Below, piece by piece: positions 1 to 6,601 of a stretch of 7,574 nucleotides of DNA. Position 1 is the stretch's first letter. Every line of letters starts with the position of its first letter. The DNA lies in assembly GCA_030447005.1 (NCBI GenBank), contig JAUJME010000073.1, forward strand, positions 1 to 7,574, in the 5' to 3' direction. The notes under the pieces were generated by a model. The model was not told the DNA's origin. It made no database searches and worked only from the letters and a program-made list of their open reading frames with translations. The DNA comes from Solirubrobacteraceae bacterium (lineage in GTDB: Bacteria > Actinomycetota > Thermoleophilia > Solirubrobacterales > Solirubrobacteraceae). Both the position numbers and the translations under genes were made by a program.

Positions 1-695
1 TCAACTCCAACCTGCGGCTCGTGGTCTCCATCGCGCGTCGCTACCAGGGGCAGGGACTGGCACTCGGAGACCTCATCCAGGAGGGCATGCTCGGCCTGAT
101 CCGCGCGGTCGAGAAGTTCGACTGGCGCAAGGGCTTCCGCTTCTCCACGTACGCGACCCTCTGGATCCGTCAGGCGATCCAGCGCGGCCTGGAGAACACG
201 TCCCGGACGATCCGGCTCCCCGTGCACGTCGCCCAGCGCGCCCGCAAGGTCGGCCGCGTCGAGCGCGAGCTCGCCACGAAGCTCGGCCACGAGCCGAGCA
301 ACGAGGAGATCGCCCTGGCCGCCGAGCTGCCGCTCGAGGAGGTCATCGAGATCCGCAAGGCGGAGCGCGCGATCGCGTCGCTCGACAAGCCCGTGGGCGA
401 GGACGGCGACACGTCGCTCGGCGACCTGCTGGCGATCGAGACGCCCTCGGTCGACGAGGAGGTCCAGGTGGCCTTCCAGTCCGAGGCGCTCCAGACGGCG
501 ATCGCCGAGCTCCCCGAGCCCGAGCGCGACGTCATCGAGATGCGCTTCGGCGCCGGCGACACCGAGCCGCAGACGCTGTCGCAGGCCGGCAAGCGCCTCG
601 GCGTCTCGACCGAGCGCGCGCGCCAGATCGAGGAGCGGGCGCTCAAGCGCCTGAGCCAGCGGCCCGAGCTGCTGGCCCTCCGCGAAGCGGCCTAG
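1..695 (+). CDS. RNA polymerase sigma factor, sigma-70 family (5' partial)
   Basis: This is the C-terminal part of a sigma-70 family factor, the RNA polymerase subunit that recognises and melts promoters. The reading frame is open from base 3, and its first residues NSNLRLVV already belong to conserved region 2.1, so the gene begins upstream; a GTG at 21 is only an internal Val codon. Visible 230 residues, numbered from base 3: region 2 about 1-75 ([18 protein letters not shown], then [15 protein letters not shown] and RTIRLPVHV), region 3 about 78-155 including the [18 protein letters not shown] finger segment, and region 4 about 163-218 with helix-turn-helix [20 protein letters not shown]. 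This domain order excludes ECF factors, which lack region 3, and fits group 1 or 2 (RpoD/SigA-like). Against E. coli sigma-70, Leu53 replaces the first Trp of the WW pair, Gln60 replaces Thr440 and Thr203 replaces Arg584, which suggests a group 2 or lineage-specific factor. The stop is TAG at 693. It is probably a separate transcription unit from the glycan genes that follow. Confidence 0.95.
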   Translation, partial: NSNLRLVVSIARRYQGQGLALGDLIQEGMLGLIRAVEKFDWRKGFRFSTYATLWIRQAIQRGLENTSRTIRLPVHVAQRARKVGRVERELATKLGHEPSNEEIALAAELPLEEVIEIRKAERAIASLDKPVGEDGDTSLGDLLAIETPSVDEEVQVAFQSEALQTAIAELPEPERDVIEMRFGAGDTEPQTLSQAGKRLGVSTERARQIEERALKRLSQRPELLALREAA

Positions 696-708
696 CACCA
701 CCACCTCC

Positions 709-733
709 GACGGGGCGCCCATGGCGCCCCGTC
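709..733 (+). terminator. Perfect 11-bp inverted repeat with 3-nt loop; candidate terminator
   Basis: The arms 709-719 (GACGGGGCGCC) and 723-733 (GGCGCCCCGTC) are exact reverse complements around the loop CAT, starting 13 nt after the sigma gene stop. Such a GC-rich RNA hairpin should be very stable. No T-tract follows, which is common for proposed terminators in high-GC actinobacteria but leaves termination unproven. Since the repeat ends 4 bp before the candidate -35 element, it could instead be a protein-binding operator for the next operon. Confidence 0.6.
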
Positions 734-737
734 CGCG

Positions 738-766
738 TTAACGGCGACGGGAGCGGGAGGTACCCT
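738..766 (+). promoter_or_regulatory. Candidate sigma-70-type promoter of the glycan operon
   Basis: A -35-like TTAACG (738-743; 4 of 6 match TTGACA) is followed by a 17-bp spacer and a -10-like TACCCT (761-766), which has the key TA...T positions. Only 10 nt separate the -10 element from the ATG at 777, so a start site near 772-774 would leave a leader of about 3-5 nt. That geometry fits leaderless or near-leaderless mRNAs, which are frequent in actinobacteria. The GGGAGG at 755-760 looks like a Shine-Dalgarno but sits 16 nt from the ATG, and no in-frame start lies closer to it. Position and spacing support the call; the sequence match alone is modest. Confidence 0.5.
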
Positions 767-776
767 TCGGCGCCTC

Positions 777-2273
777 ATGCGCCGGAACGTGCTCGCCGGG
801 CGGCGGCGCCCCGCGGGGCTGCGCGCCGCCACGGCCCGCGGGGGCCTCGTCAACGCCGTCTTCCTGTCGGGCGCCGAGGCGCTCGTCCTGGTGCAGGGGC
901 TGCTCGCCACCGCGCTGCTGGGGCCGGATGCGATCGGGCTCTACGGGATCGTGACGGTGACTGCGATGACGGTCGTCGCCCTGCGGCGGGTGGGGATCGA
1001 CGAGGCGTTCGTCGCGTCGGCCGCCGAGGAGGGCGAGGAGGCCGAGTTTGAGCGCGCGCTCGGCGTCGAGCTCGCCCTCGGGGTGGTGGCGGCGCTGGCG
1101 ATCGCCGCGCTGGCGCCCGTCCTCGCCGCGCTGTACGGCGACGCGCGGCTCCTGCCGCTCACCCTGGCGGTCGCCTACCTCCCGCTCGCGTTCGCGCTCC
1201 AGGCGCCGCAGTGGGTCTTCTTCCGCCGGATGGACTACCTGCGGCTGCGCTGGCTCCAGGCGATCGTCCCGCTCGGCACGGTGGCGGTCGCCGTGCCGCT
1301 CCTGCTCGCGGGCGTGGGCGTGTGGGCGCTGGTGATCGGGCCGCTGTGCGGCAACGCCGCGGCGGTGCTCGCCGCCTGGCGGCTGTCGCCCTACCGGCTG
1401 CGCCCGCGGTTCGAGCGCCCGGCGGCGCGGCGGTACCTGCGGTTCTCGTGGCCGATCTTCGCGACCGCGGTGGCGACGCTCGTCGTCGCCCAGGGCCAGA
1501 TCGCGGTGTTCGGGCTCGACGGCGGCCTGGCGGCGGTCGGCTGGATCACCTTGGCCGCGACGCTCACCCGCTACGCCGACCGGGCCGACCAGATCCTCGC
1601 CACGACGATCTACCCCGCGATCGTCCGCGTGCGCGAGCGCGGCGGCGTGCTCGAGGAGCTCTTCGAGAAGTCCAACCGGCTCGCGCTGATGTGGGCGTTC
1701 CCGTTCGGAGCCGGGCTCGCGCTCTTCGGCGGCGACCTCGTGGCGTTCGTCCTCGGGGACGAGTGGGAGCCGGCGGTGGTGCTGGTCGGCGGCCTGGCGG
1801 TGGCCACCGCGCTCGGCCAGCTCGGCTACAACTGGTTCGCCTTCTACCGTGCCCAGGGGACCTCCTGGCCCCAGGCCATGGAGTCGGCGGTGCTGGCCGG
1901 CTCGTTCGCGGCGCTGGCGGTCCCGGGCCTGCTGGTGGCCGGGCACTGGGGGTTCGTGGCGGGGCGGATCGCCGGCGTGGCCTGCGTGCTCGCCGTGCGG
2001 CGCGCCTATCTGCGGCGGCTGCTGCCCGCGGCCCGGCTGGGGCGGCTCGCGGCGCGCGCGGTCGCGCCGGTGGCGATCGCCACGGCGCCCGTCCTCGCGG
2101 CGCGGCTGGCCACCGCGGGCGGCGGGCGGCCGCTCGGCCAGGCGGCCGGCGAGCTCGCCGTGTGGTTCGGTGTCCTCGCGGTCGCCACCTGGCGCCTGGA
2201 GGCGCCGCTGCTGGGGGAGCTGCGCTCCTACCTGCGGCCGGCCGCACGGGCGGCCGAGCCGGTGGCGGCGTGA
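777..2273 (+). CDS. Wzx-type oligosaccharide flippase (MOP superfamily)
   Basis: A 498-residue polytopic inner-membrane protein of the polysaccharide exporter branch of the MOP superfamily (Wzx/RfbX/WzxC-like), expected to flip lipid-linked oligosaccharides from the cytoplasmic to the outer face. About 13-14 hydrophobic segments are visible from residue 24 to 471, in line with the usual 12-14. Typical landmarks are a first helix followed by LLGPDAIGLYGIVT (48-61), the segment WVFFRRMDYLRLRWLQ (146-161), and the second-half signature FEKSNRLALMWAFPFG (296-311) followed by LVAFVLGDEWEPA (321-333), all reminiscent of the WzxC-like subgroup. The ATG at 777 is the first start in frame after the candidate promoter and leaves a short Arg-rich cytoplasmic N-terminus; a GTG at 789 is an alternative. 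There is no Shine-Dalgarno at normal distance, consistent with a leaderless mRNA. First gene of the run; its TGA overlaps the GTG of the next gene by 4 bp. The substrate cannot be told from sequence. Confidence 0.9.
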   Translation: MRRNVLAGRRRPAGLRAATARGGLVNAVFLSGAEALVLVQGLLATALLGPDAIGLYGIVTVTAMTVVALRRVGIDEAFVASAAEEGEEAEFERALGVELALGVVAALAIAALAPVLAALYGDARLLPLTLAVAYLPLAFALQAPQWVFFRRMDYLRLRWLQAIVPLGTVAVAVPLLLAGVGVWALVIGPLCGNAAAVLAAWRLSPYRLRPRFERPAARRYLRFSWPIFATAVATLVVAQGQIAVFGLDGGLAAVGWITLAATLTRYADRADQILATTIYPAIVRVRERGGVLEELFEKSNRLALMWAFPFGAGLALFGGDLVAFVLGDEWEPAVVLVGGLAVATALGQLGYNWFAFYRAQGTSWPQAMESAVLAGSFAALAVPGLLVAGHWGFVAGRIAGVACVLAVRRAYLRRLLPAARLGRLAARAVAPVAIATAPVLAARLATAGGGRPLGQAAGELAVWFGVLAVATWRLEAPLLGELRSYLRPAARAAEPVAA

Positions 2274-3814
2274 GCGCCACGGCGGTCGCGGCGCCCGCGC
2301 CGCCGCCGACGGGCGCTGAGGCCGCCGGACGGAGCCGGCCGGTGGCCGCCGGGCTGTGGCTCGCGGGGGCGCTGATCTCCGGCTTCACGCTGGGGCGCGG
2401 GCTCGACGTCTTCGACGGCGGGATCCTGCTTCAGGCGGCGAGCCGGATCGCGGCGGGGGAGACGCTGTACGCCGACTTCTCGTGGCCCTACGGCCCGGGC
2501 CAGCCGATGCTGGTGGCCGCCACCTTCGAGCTCTTCGGCGCCAATGACCTGGCGTGGCGGGTGCTGCGGGTGGCGAGCGACGCGACCGCCGCGCTGTGCG
2601 TGTGGTGGCTCGTGCGCCCGCGGGCGGGGGCGCGCTGGGCGCTCGCCGCCTGGGCCGCCGCGGCGCTGATCGTCGCCCAGCCGACCACCGCGAACCCGGC
2701 GCCCGTCGCCTTCGCGCTCGCGCTGGGCGCCGCGGCGGTCGCGGTGGCCGGGCGGCCCGTGCCGGCCGGCGCCCTCGCCGCGCTGGCGGTGTGGTGGCGC
2801 CCGGACGCCGGCCTGGTGGCGGGTGCGGCGGTCCTCGCCGCGCTGCTGGTCGCGCGCCGCCCGCGCGCGGCGGCGGTGGCCGCGGGCACGGCGGCCGGCC
2901 TCGCGCTGCTGCTCTACCTCCCGTGGGTCGTCGCCGCGGGGCCCGGCGGGCTGTGGGAGGCGCTCGCGGGGTCCTCGGCGCGCGAGGGCGGCTTCTGGCG
3001 GCTGCCGTTCCCCGTCCTCTACGACGGGCCGCTGCCGCTGTGGCCCCCCGGCGAGCTCGCGACGCGCCTCAAGGACGCCGCGCTCTATCAGCTGCCGCTG
3101 GCGGGGGTGGTGGGGCTCGGCGCCGCGGCGGTGGCGCTCGGCCGGCGGCCCGGGCCGGCCGGGGCGGCCCTGCTCGTCGCCGGCGCGGGCGCCCTGGTCT
3201 ACCTGCTCTCGCGCTCCGACGAGCTCCACGCCCAGCCGCTGCTGGTGATCGTCTCCGCGCTGGCGGCGCTCGGGGCGGCGGCCACCGCCCACCGGCCGCT
3301 GCGGCTGCTGCTCGCCGCCGTCCTCGGGCTCGTGCTGGTGGTCGGGGCGGCCAACCGGGTCTCGGCGCTCGTCCTCGCGCCGGAGCTCGAGCCGCTCGAT
3401 CTGCCGGCCACGCCCCTGGTGCGCGTCCCGCCGGCGGAGGCTCGCGCGCTCCCCGCCCTCGCCGGCGCGGTCGGCCGGCTGACGGAGCCGGGGGAGCCGA
3501 TCTTCGTCGCGCCCCGCCGCTCGGACCTCGTGACGCTGACCAACCCGCTCGTCCACGTGCTCGTCGACCGCCCGAACGTCCTGCGCCGCGACGCCTTCCT
3601 GCTCGCCCCGCGGGCCGAGCAGGCGCGCGTCGTGGCCGTGCTGCGGGCGCGGCGCCCGCTGGTCGTCCGCTGGACGGATCCGCGCTCCTCGCTGCCGGAG
3701 CCCAACCCGCGCGGGCGGCCGAGCGGCTCGCGCGCGCTCGACGAGCACCTCGCCCGCGCCTACGAGCTGCGCGGCCGCTACGGGGCCTACGACGTGCTGG
3801 TGCCGCGTGGCTGA
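2270..3814 (+). CDS. Multi-pass membrane glycosyltransferase, GT-C fold-like
   Basis: A 514-residue membrane protein, most likely a GT-C type glycosyltransferase (PMT/ArnT-like, broad GT39 resemblance) that takes a sugar from a polyprenyl-phosphate donor on the outer face. After a Pro/Ala-rich tail (1-24) the first helix (about 25-41) leads into a loop with the acidic pair D46 and D49 and then LYADFSWPYGPGQP (66-79), which resembles the catalytic first loop of GT-C enzymes. About ten hydrophobic segments follow up to residue 365. Other family-like spots are WRPDAG (176-181) and RSDELH (315-320). Residues about 366-514 form a soluble, probably extracytoplasmic domain. The GTG start at 2270 overlaps the upstream TGA as GTGA. 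The frame stays open much farther upstream, but that part is Arg/Ala/Gly/Pro-rich and lies over the flippase gene, so it is out-of-frame shadow. The stop at 3812 overlaps the next gene by 8 bp. Acceptor and donor are unknown; a Wzy-like polymerase is less likely but not excluded. Confidence 0.75.
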   Translation: MSATAVAAPAPPPTGAEAAGRSRPVAAGLWLAGALISGFTLGRGLDVFDGGILLQAASRIAAGETLYADFSWPYGPGQPMLVAATFELFGANDLAWRVLRVASDATAALCVWWLVRPRAGARWALAAWAAAALIVAQPTTANPAPVAFALALGAAAVAVAGRPVPAGALAALAVWWRPDAGLVAGAAVLAALLVARRPRAAAVAAGTAAGLALLLYLPWVVAAGPGGLWEALAGSSAREGGFWRLPFPVLYDGPLPLWPPGELATRLKDAALYQLPLAGVVGLGAAAVALGRRPGPAGAALLVAGAGALVYLLSRSDELHAQPLLVIVSALAALGAAATAHRPLRLLLAAVLGLVLVVGAANRVSALVLAPELEPLDLPATPLVRVPPAEARALPALAGAVGRLTEPGEPIFVAPRRSDLVTLTNPLVHVLVDRPNVLRRDAFLLAPRAEQARVVAVLRARRPLVVRWTDPRSSLPEPNPRGRPSGSRALDEHLARAYELRGRYGAYDVLVPRG

Positions 3815-4208
3815 GCGGGCGCCCCGGATCGCCCTCGCGCTCGTCGCCGTCGCCATGCTCGCCGGCTTCGCCCTCGTCCTGCCGGGCGCGCGCGAGGAGG
3901 CGCGCGGGCGCAAGCTCACCCGCACGGCAGGGATCTCCGAGACCCAGCTGCGCGCCGGGATCGCCGCGCTCGAGCGCAGCCGCCGCCGCCGGCCCGACGG
4001 CGCGCTGGCGCCGCTGCTGGCCGGCCAGTACATCCGCGTCGGGCAGGCCGGGCGCGCCGTCGCGCTGCTCGAGCCGCTCGTGCGCGCGGAGCCCGAGAAC
4101 CTCGGCGCGTGGTCGATCCTCGCCCTCGCGCTGCGGCCGTTCGACCCCGCCCGCGCCGACCGCGCGAGGGCCCGCGCACGCGTGCTCGCCGCCCGGTCCG
4201 TGGAGTAG
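3807..4208 (+). CDS. Small membrane-anchored TPR-like protein
   Basis: A 133-residue protein with one N-terminal hydrophobic segment (about 7-26, preceded by a short positively charged stretch) that acts as a membrane anchor or uncleaved signal; no lipobox Cys is seen. An Arg-rich linker follows. Residues about 66-108 look like one to one and a half tetratricopeptide repeats: LLAGQYIRVGQAGRAVALLE, then PENLGAWSILALAL with the usual P-x-N and W/A spacing. TPRs mediate protein-protein contacts, so a scaffold role for the neighbouring membrane enzymes is plausible but inferred. The GTG start at 3807 lies inside the end of the GT-C gene (8-bp overlap), which implies translational coupling; there is no clear Shine-Dalgarno. 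Starting at the ATG at 3852 would cut into the anchor, so GTG is preferred. The stop is TAG at 4206. I do not recognise a named family. Confidence 0.75.
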   Translation: MAERAPRIALALVAVAMLAGFALVLPGAREEARGRKLTRTAGISETQLRAGIAALERSRRRRPDGALAPLLAGQYIRVGQAGRAVALLEPLVRAEPENLGAWSILALALRPFDPARADRARARARVLAARSVE

Positions 4209-4219
4209 CCTGCCGCGCC

Positions 4220-6601
4220 TTGCCGACCCCCGCCGAGCACATCCTCGTCCTCACGGACCGCGACTGGACCCACCCCCAGGGCGGCGGCACGGGCACGAAT
4301 CTCTACGGGCTGGTCTCGCGCTGGCTCGCGTGGGGGCACCGGGTCACGGTCGTCTCCGCGGGCTATCCCGGCGCCGAGGCGGTCGAGCGCCCCGCGCCGG
4401 GCCTCGAGCTCCACCACCTGGGCGGGCGGCTGACCGTCTTCGCGCGGGCGGCGCGGGCGGTCCGCGGCGGGCTGGCCGCCGACGCCGACGTGGTGCTCGA
4501 GATCGTCAACGGCATCGCCTTCTTCACCCCGCTGTGGCGGCTGCGCAAGCCGCGGGCGGTGCTCGTCCATCACGTGCACCGCGACATGTACGTCGAGGAG
4601 CTCGGCCGGCGCGGCGCGATCGCCGCCTGGGTGCTCGAGACCCTCCCGCTGCGCCACCTCTACGGCAACGTCCCGTTCGTGACGGGCTCCGAGGCGGCGC
4701 GGGCGTCGCTCGGCGAGCTCGGGATCGAGCCCGAGCGGGTGACCGTCGCCTACAACGGCGTCGAGGCCGCGACCTTCCCCGCCCGCCCCGAGGCCCCGGA
4801 GCCGACGCTGCTCTACCTCGGCCGCCTGAAGCGCTACAAGCGGCTCGAGCTGCTCCTCGACGTGCTCGAGGCGATCCCGGGCACCCGGCTCGAGATCGCG
4901 GGCGACGGCGACCACCGCGCGGCGCTCGAGGCGGACGTCGCCGCGCGGGGGCTGGCGGACAGCGTGACGCTGCACGGCCACGTCGACGAGGCGCGCAAGC
5001 GCGAGCTGCTGGCGTCCGCGTGGCTGATGCTCACCGCCTCCTCCGCCGAGGGCTGGTGCCTGGCGGTGGTCGAGGCGGCCGCGGCGGGGACGCCGAGCGC
5101 CGCGCTGCGGGTCGGGGGGCTGAAGGAGTCGATCGCCGACGGGCGCACGGGCGCGCTCGCCGAGACCCCTGAGGAGCTCATCGGGCGGGTCCGCGAGATC
5201 CTCGGCGACGGCGGGCTGCGCGCCGAGCTCGGCGCCGCGGCGCGCGAGCGGGCGGGGTCGTTCACGTGGGAGGGCACCGCCCGGCGGACGCTCGACGTCC
5301 TCCAGGGAACCCGCGAGCGCGCCCCCGCGCGGCTGAGCGAGAGCCTGCGGCGCCGGCTGACCCGCGAGCCGGCCGGCGTGGCCGTCGCCTCGCTGGCGGC
5401 CGGCGGCGCCTCGCTCCTGCTCGCCATGGCGCTCGCGCGGGTGCTCGGCGCCGGGGGCTACGGCGCGCTCGCCGCGCTCGTCTCGCTGCTGCTGATCCTC
5501 TCCGTCCCCGCCGCCGCGGTGCAGCTCGCGGTCGCGCGGGCGACGCAGGACGGGGTGCTGGGGCCGGCGGCCGCGCTCGGTGCGGCGGTGCGGCGCTGGC
5601 AGGCGCTCGGGCTGGCGTGGGCGGCGGGTCTCGCGGGCGCGGCGGTGCTCGCGCGCGAGCCGCTCGCCGCGCTGACCGGCGTCGAGCACCCGTGGGCGGC
5701 GGCGGCGGTGGTGCCGACGGGCGCGCTGTGGGTCGCGCTGGCGCTCGGCCGCGGCGCGCTCCAGGGCGTGGGGGAGAACGGCGCGGTCGCGACGAACGTG
5801 CTGGTCGAGGCCGGCTCGCGGGTGGCGCTCGCCCTCGCCCTCGTCGGGGTGGGCGCCGGGGTGACCGGCGCGGTCCTCGCCGTGCCGCTCTCCATCCTGC
5901 TCGCCCTGGCTGCGCTGCGGGTCACCGGGCCGGCCGCCCTCCGCGGCCACGGCGGGGGCGCGGGCGCGGTGCCGCTGCACGCGCTGCTGGCGGGCGCGTG
6001 GCTGCCCGCCGCCGGGCTGACGCTGCTGGCGGCCGTCGGGCACCTCGACGTGGTCGTCGCCCAGCACCGGCTGAGCGCGGCGGAGGCCGGCGCGTACTCG
6101 GCCGCCGCGGTCGCGTCGAAGGTCGTCGTCTGGGCGGCGGCGGGGCTCGCCCTGGCGCTGCTGCCCGAGCTCTCGCGCCACGTCCGCAGCGGCGCCGCCG
6201 GGGCCGGGCGGCTCGTGCGGACGCTGGCGCTCGTCGGCGCGGTCGCCCTCCCGCCGGCGCTCGTCTGCATCGTCGCCGCGGGACCGCTGCTGCGGCTCGT
6301 CTTCGGCCCCGCGCTCGACGGGGCGGCCGGGGCGCTCCCCTGGCTGACCCTGGCGATGGTCGCCCTCGCCGCAGCCTACGTGGCCGTCCAGCACTCGCTC
6401 GCCCTCGGCGGCCGCGGCGTGCTCGTCCTGCTCGCCGCCGTCGCGCTCGCCGAGCCGCTGCTCCTGCTGGGCGCCGGGTCGGAGGATCCGCGCGCGCTGG
6501 CCGGGGCGCTCGCCGCCGTGCAGCTCGGGCTGGCCGCCGCGGCCATCGGCGCGGCGGCGTGGGCGGCGACCCGCCCGGCGCGCCGGGCCGCGCCGGCATG
6601 A
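4220..6601 (+). CDS. Fusion: GT4 glycosyltransferase + Wzx-type flippase
   Basis: A 793-residue two-domain protein in one uninterrupted frame. Residues 1-365 are a GT-B fold family 4 glycosyltransferase: N-terminal ILVLTDRDWTHPQGGGTGTN with the glycine-rich acceptor-domain loop, LLYLGRLKRYKRLELLLD (197-214) opening the donor domain, IAGDGDHR (226-233), and the EX7E motif E277 to E285 in AEGWCLAVVEAAAAG, followed by GLKESIADG (300-308). It should transfer a nucleotide-activated sugar on the cytoplasmic face. Residues about 372-785 are a MOP-type flippase with about 12 hydrophobic segments, starting with LRRRLTREPAG and ARVLGAGGYGALAALVSLLL. The start is taken as TTG at 4220, 11 nt after the preceding stop; a GGAG lies at 4202-4205, 14 nt away, rather far. 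The only other in-frame upstream start (GTG 4109) adds an Arg/Pro-rich stretch lying over the TPR gene. Internal GTG 5378 or ATG 5426 could in principle start a separate flippase, but both cut into conserved flippase sequence. The stop TGA overlaps the next ATG (ATGA). Confidence 0.85.
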   Translation: MPTPAEHILVLTDRDWTHPQGGGTGTNLYGLVSRWLAWGHRVTVVSAGYPGAEAVERPAPGLELHHLGGRLTVFARAARAVRGGLAADADVVLEIVNGIAFFTPLWRLRKPRAVLVHHVHRDMYVEELGRRGAIAAWVLETLPLRHLYGNVPFVTGSEAARASLGELGIEPERVTVAYNGVEAATFPARPEAPEPTLLYLGRLKRYKRLELLLDVLEAIPGTRLEIAGDGDHRAALEADVAARGLADSVTLHGHVDEARKRELLASAWLMLTASSAEGWCLAVVEAAAAGTPSAALRVGGLKESIADGRTGALAETPEELIGRVREILGDGGLRAELGAAARERAGSFTWEGTARRTLDVLQGTRERAPARLSESLRRRLTREPAGVAVASLAAGGASLLLAMALARVLGAGGYGALAALVSLLLILSVPAAAVQLAVARATQDGVLGPAAALGAAVRRWQALGLAWAAGLAGAAVLAREPLAALTGVEHPWAAAAVVPTGALWVALALGRGALQGVGENGAVATNVLVEAGSRVALALALVGVGAGVTGAVLAVPLSILLALAALRVTGPAALRGHGGGAGAVPLHALLAGAWLPAAGLTLLAAVGHLDVVVAQHRLSAAEAGAYSAAAVASKVVVWAAAGLALALLPELSRHVRSGAAGAGRLVRTLALVGAVALPPALVCIVAAGPLLRLVFGPALDGAAGALPWLTLAMVALAAAYVAVQHSLALGGRGVLVLLAAVALAEPLLLLGAGSEDPRALAGALAAVQLGLAAAAIGAAAWAATRPARRAAPA

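Noticed and set aside
736..743. CGTTAACG palindrome as a separate operator
   Set aside because: Eight base pairs are too few to support a site on their own, and it overlaps the candidate -35 element.
755..760. GGGAGG as a ribosome binding site for the first flippase
   Set aside because: It is 16 nt from the ATG, lies inside the promoter spacer, and no in-frame start codon is closer to it.
738..1946. A 402-codon minus-strand frame opposite the first flippase
   Set aside because: It is rich in Arg, His, Gln and Glu with no recognisable motif, and the opposite strand encodes a clear membrane transporter.
1211..2269. An upstream extension of the GT-C frame
   Set aside because: The extension is Arg/Ala/Gly-rich with no membrane or domain pattern and lies over the flippase gene; the GTG at 2270 forms a standard GTGA overlap.
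2554..5172. An 872-codon + strand frame spanning the GT-C, TPR and GT4 genes
   Set aside because: It is a low-complexity Arg/Ala/Gly/Pro product in another frame over three well-supported genes; stops are simply rare at this GC content.
2228..6394. A stop-free minus-strand frame of 1388 codons across three genes
   Set aside because: Its translation is dominated by Arg, Gly, Pro, Glu, Gln and His without domains or hydrophobic patterning, as expected opposite GC-rich codons. The + strand genes beneath it have clear family motifs.
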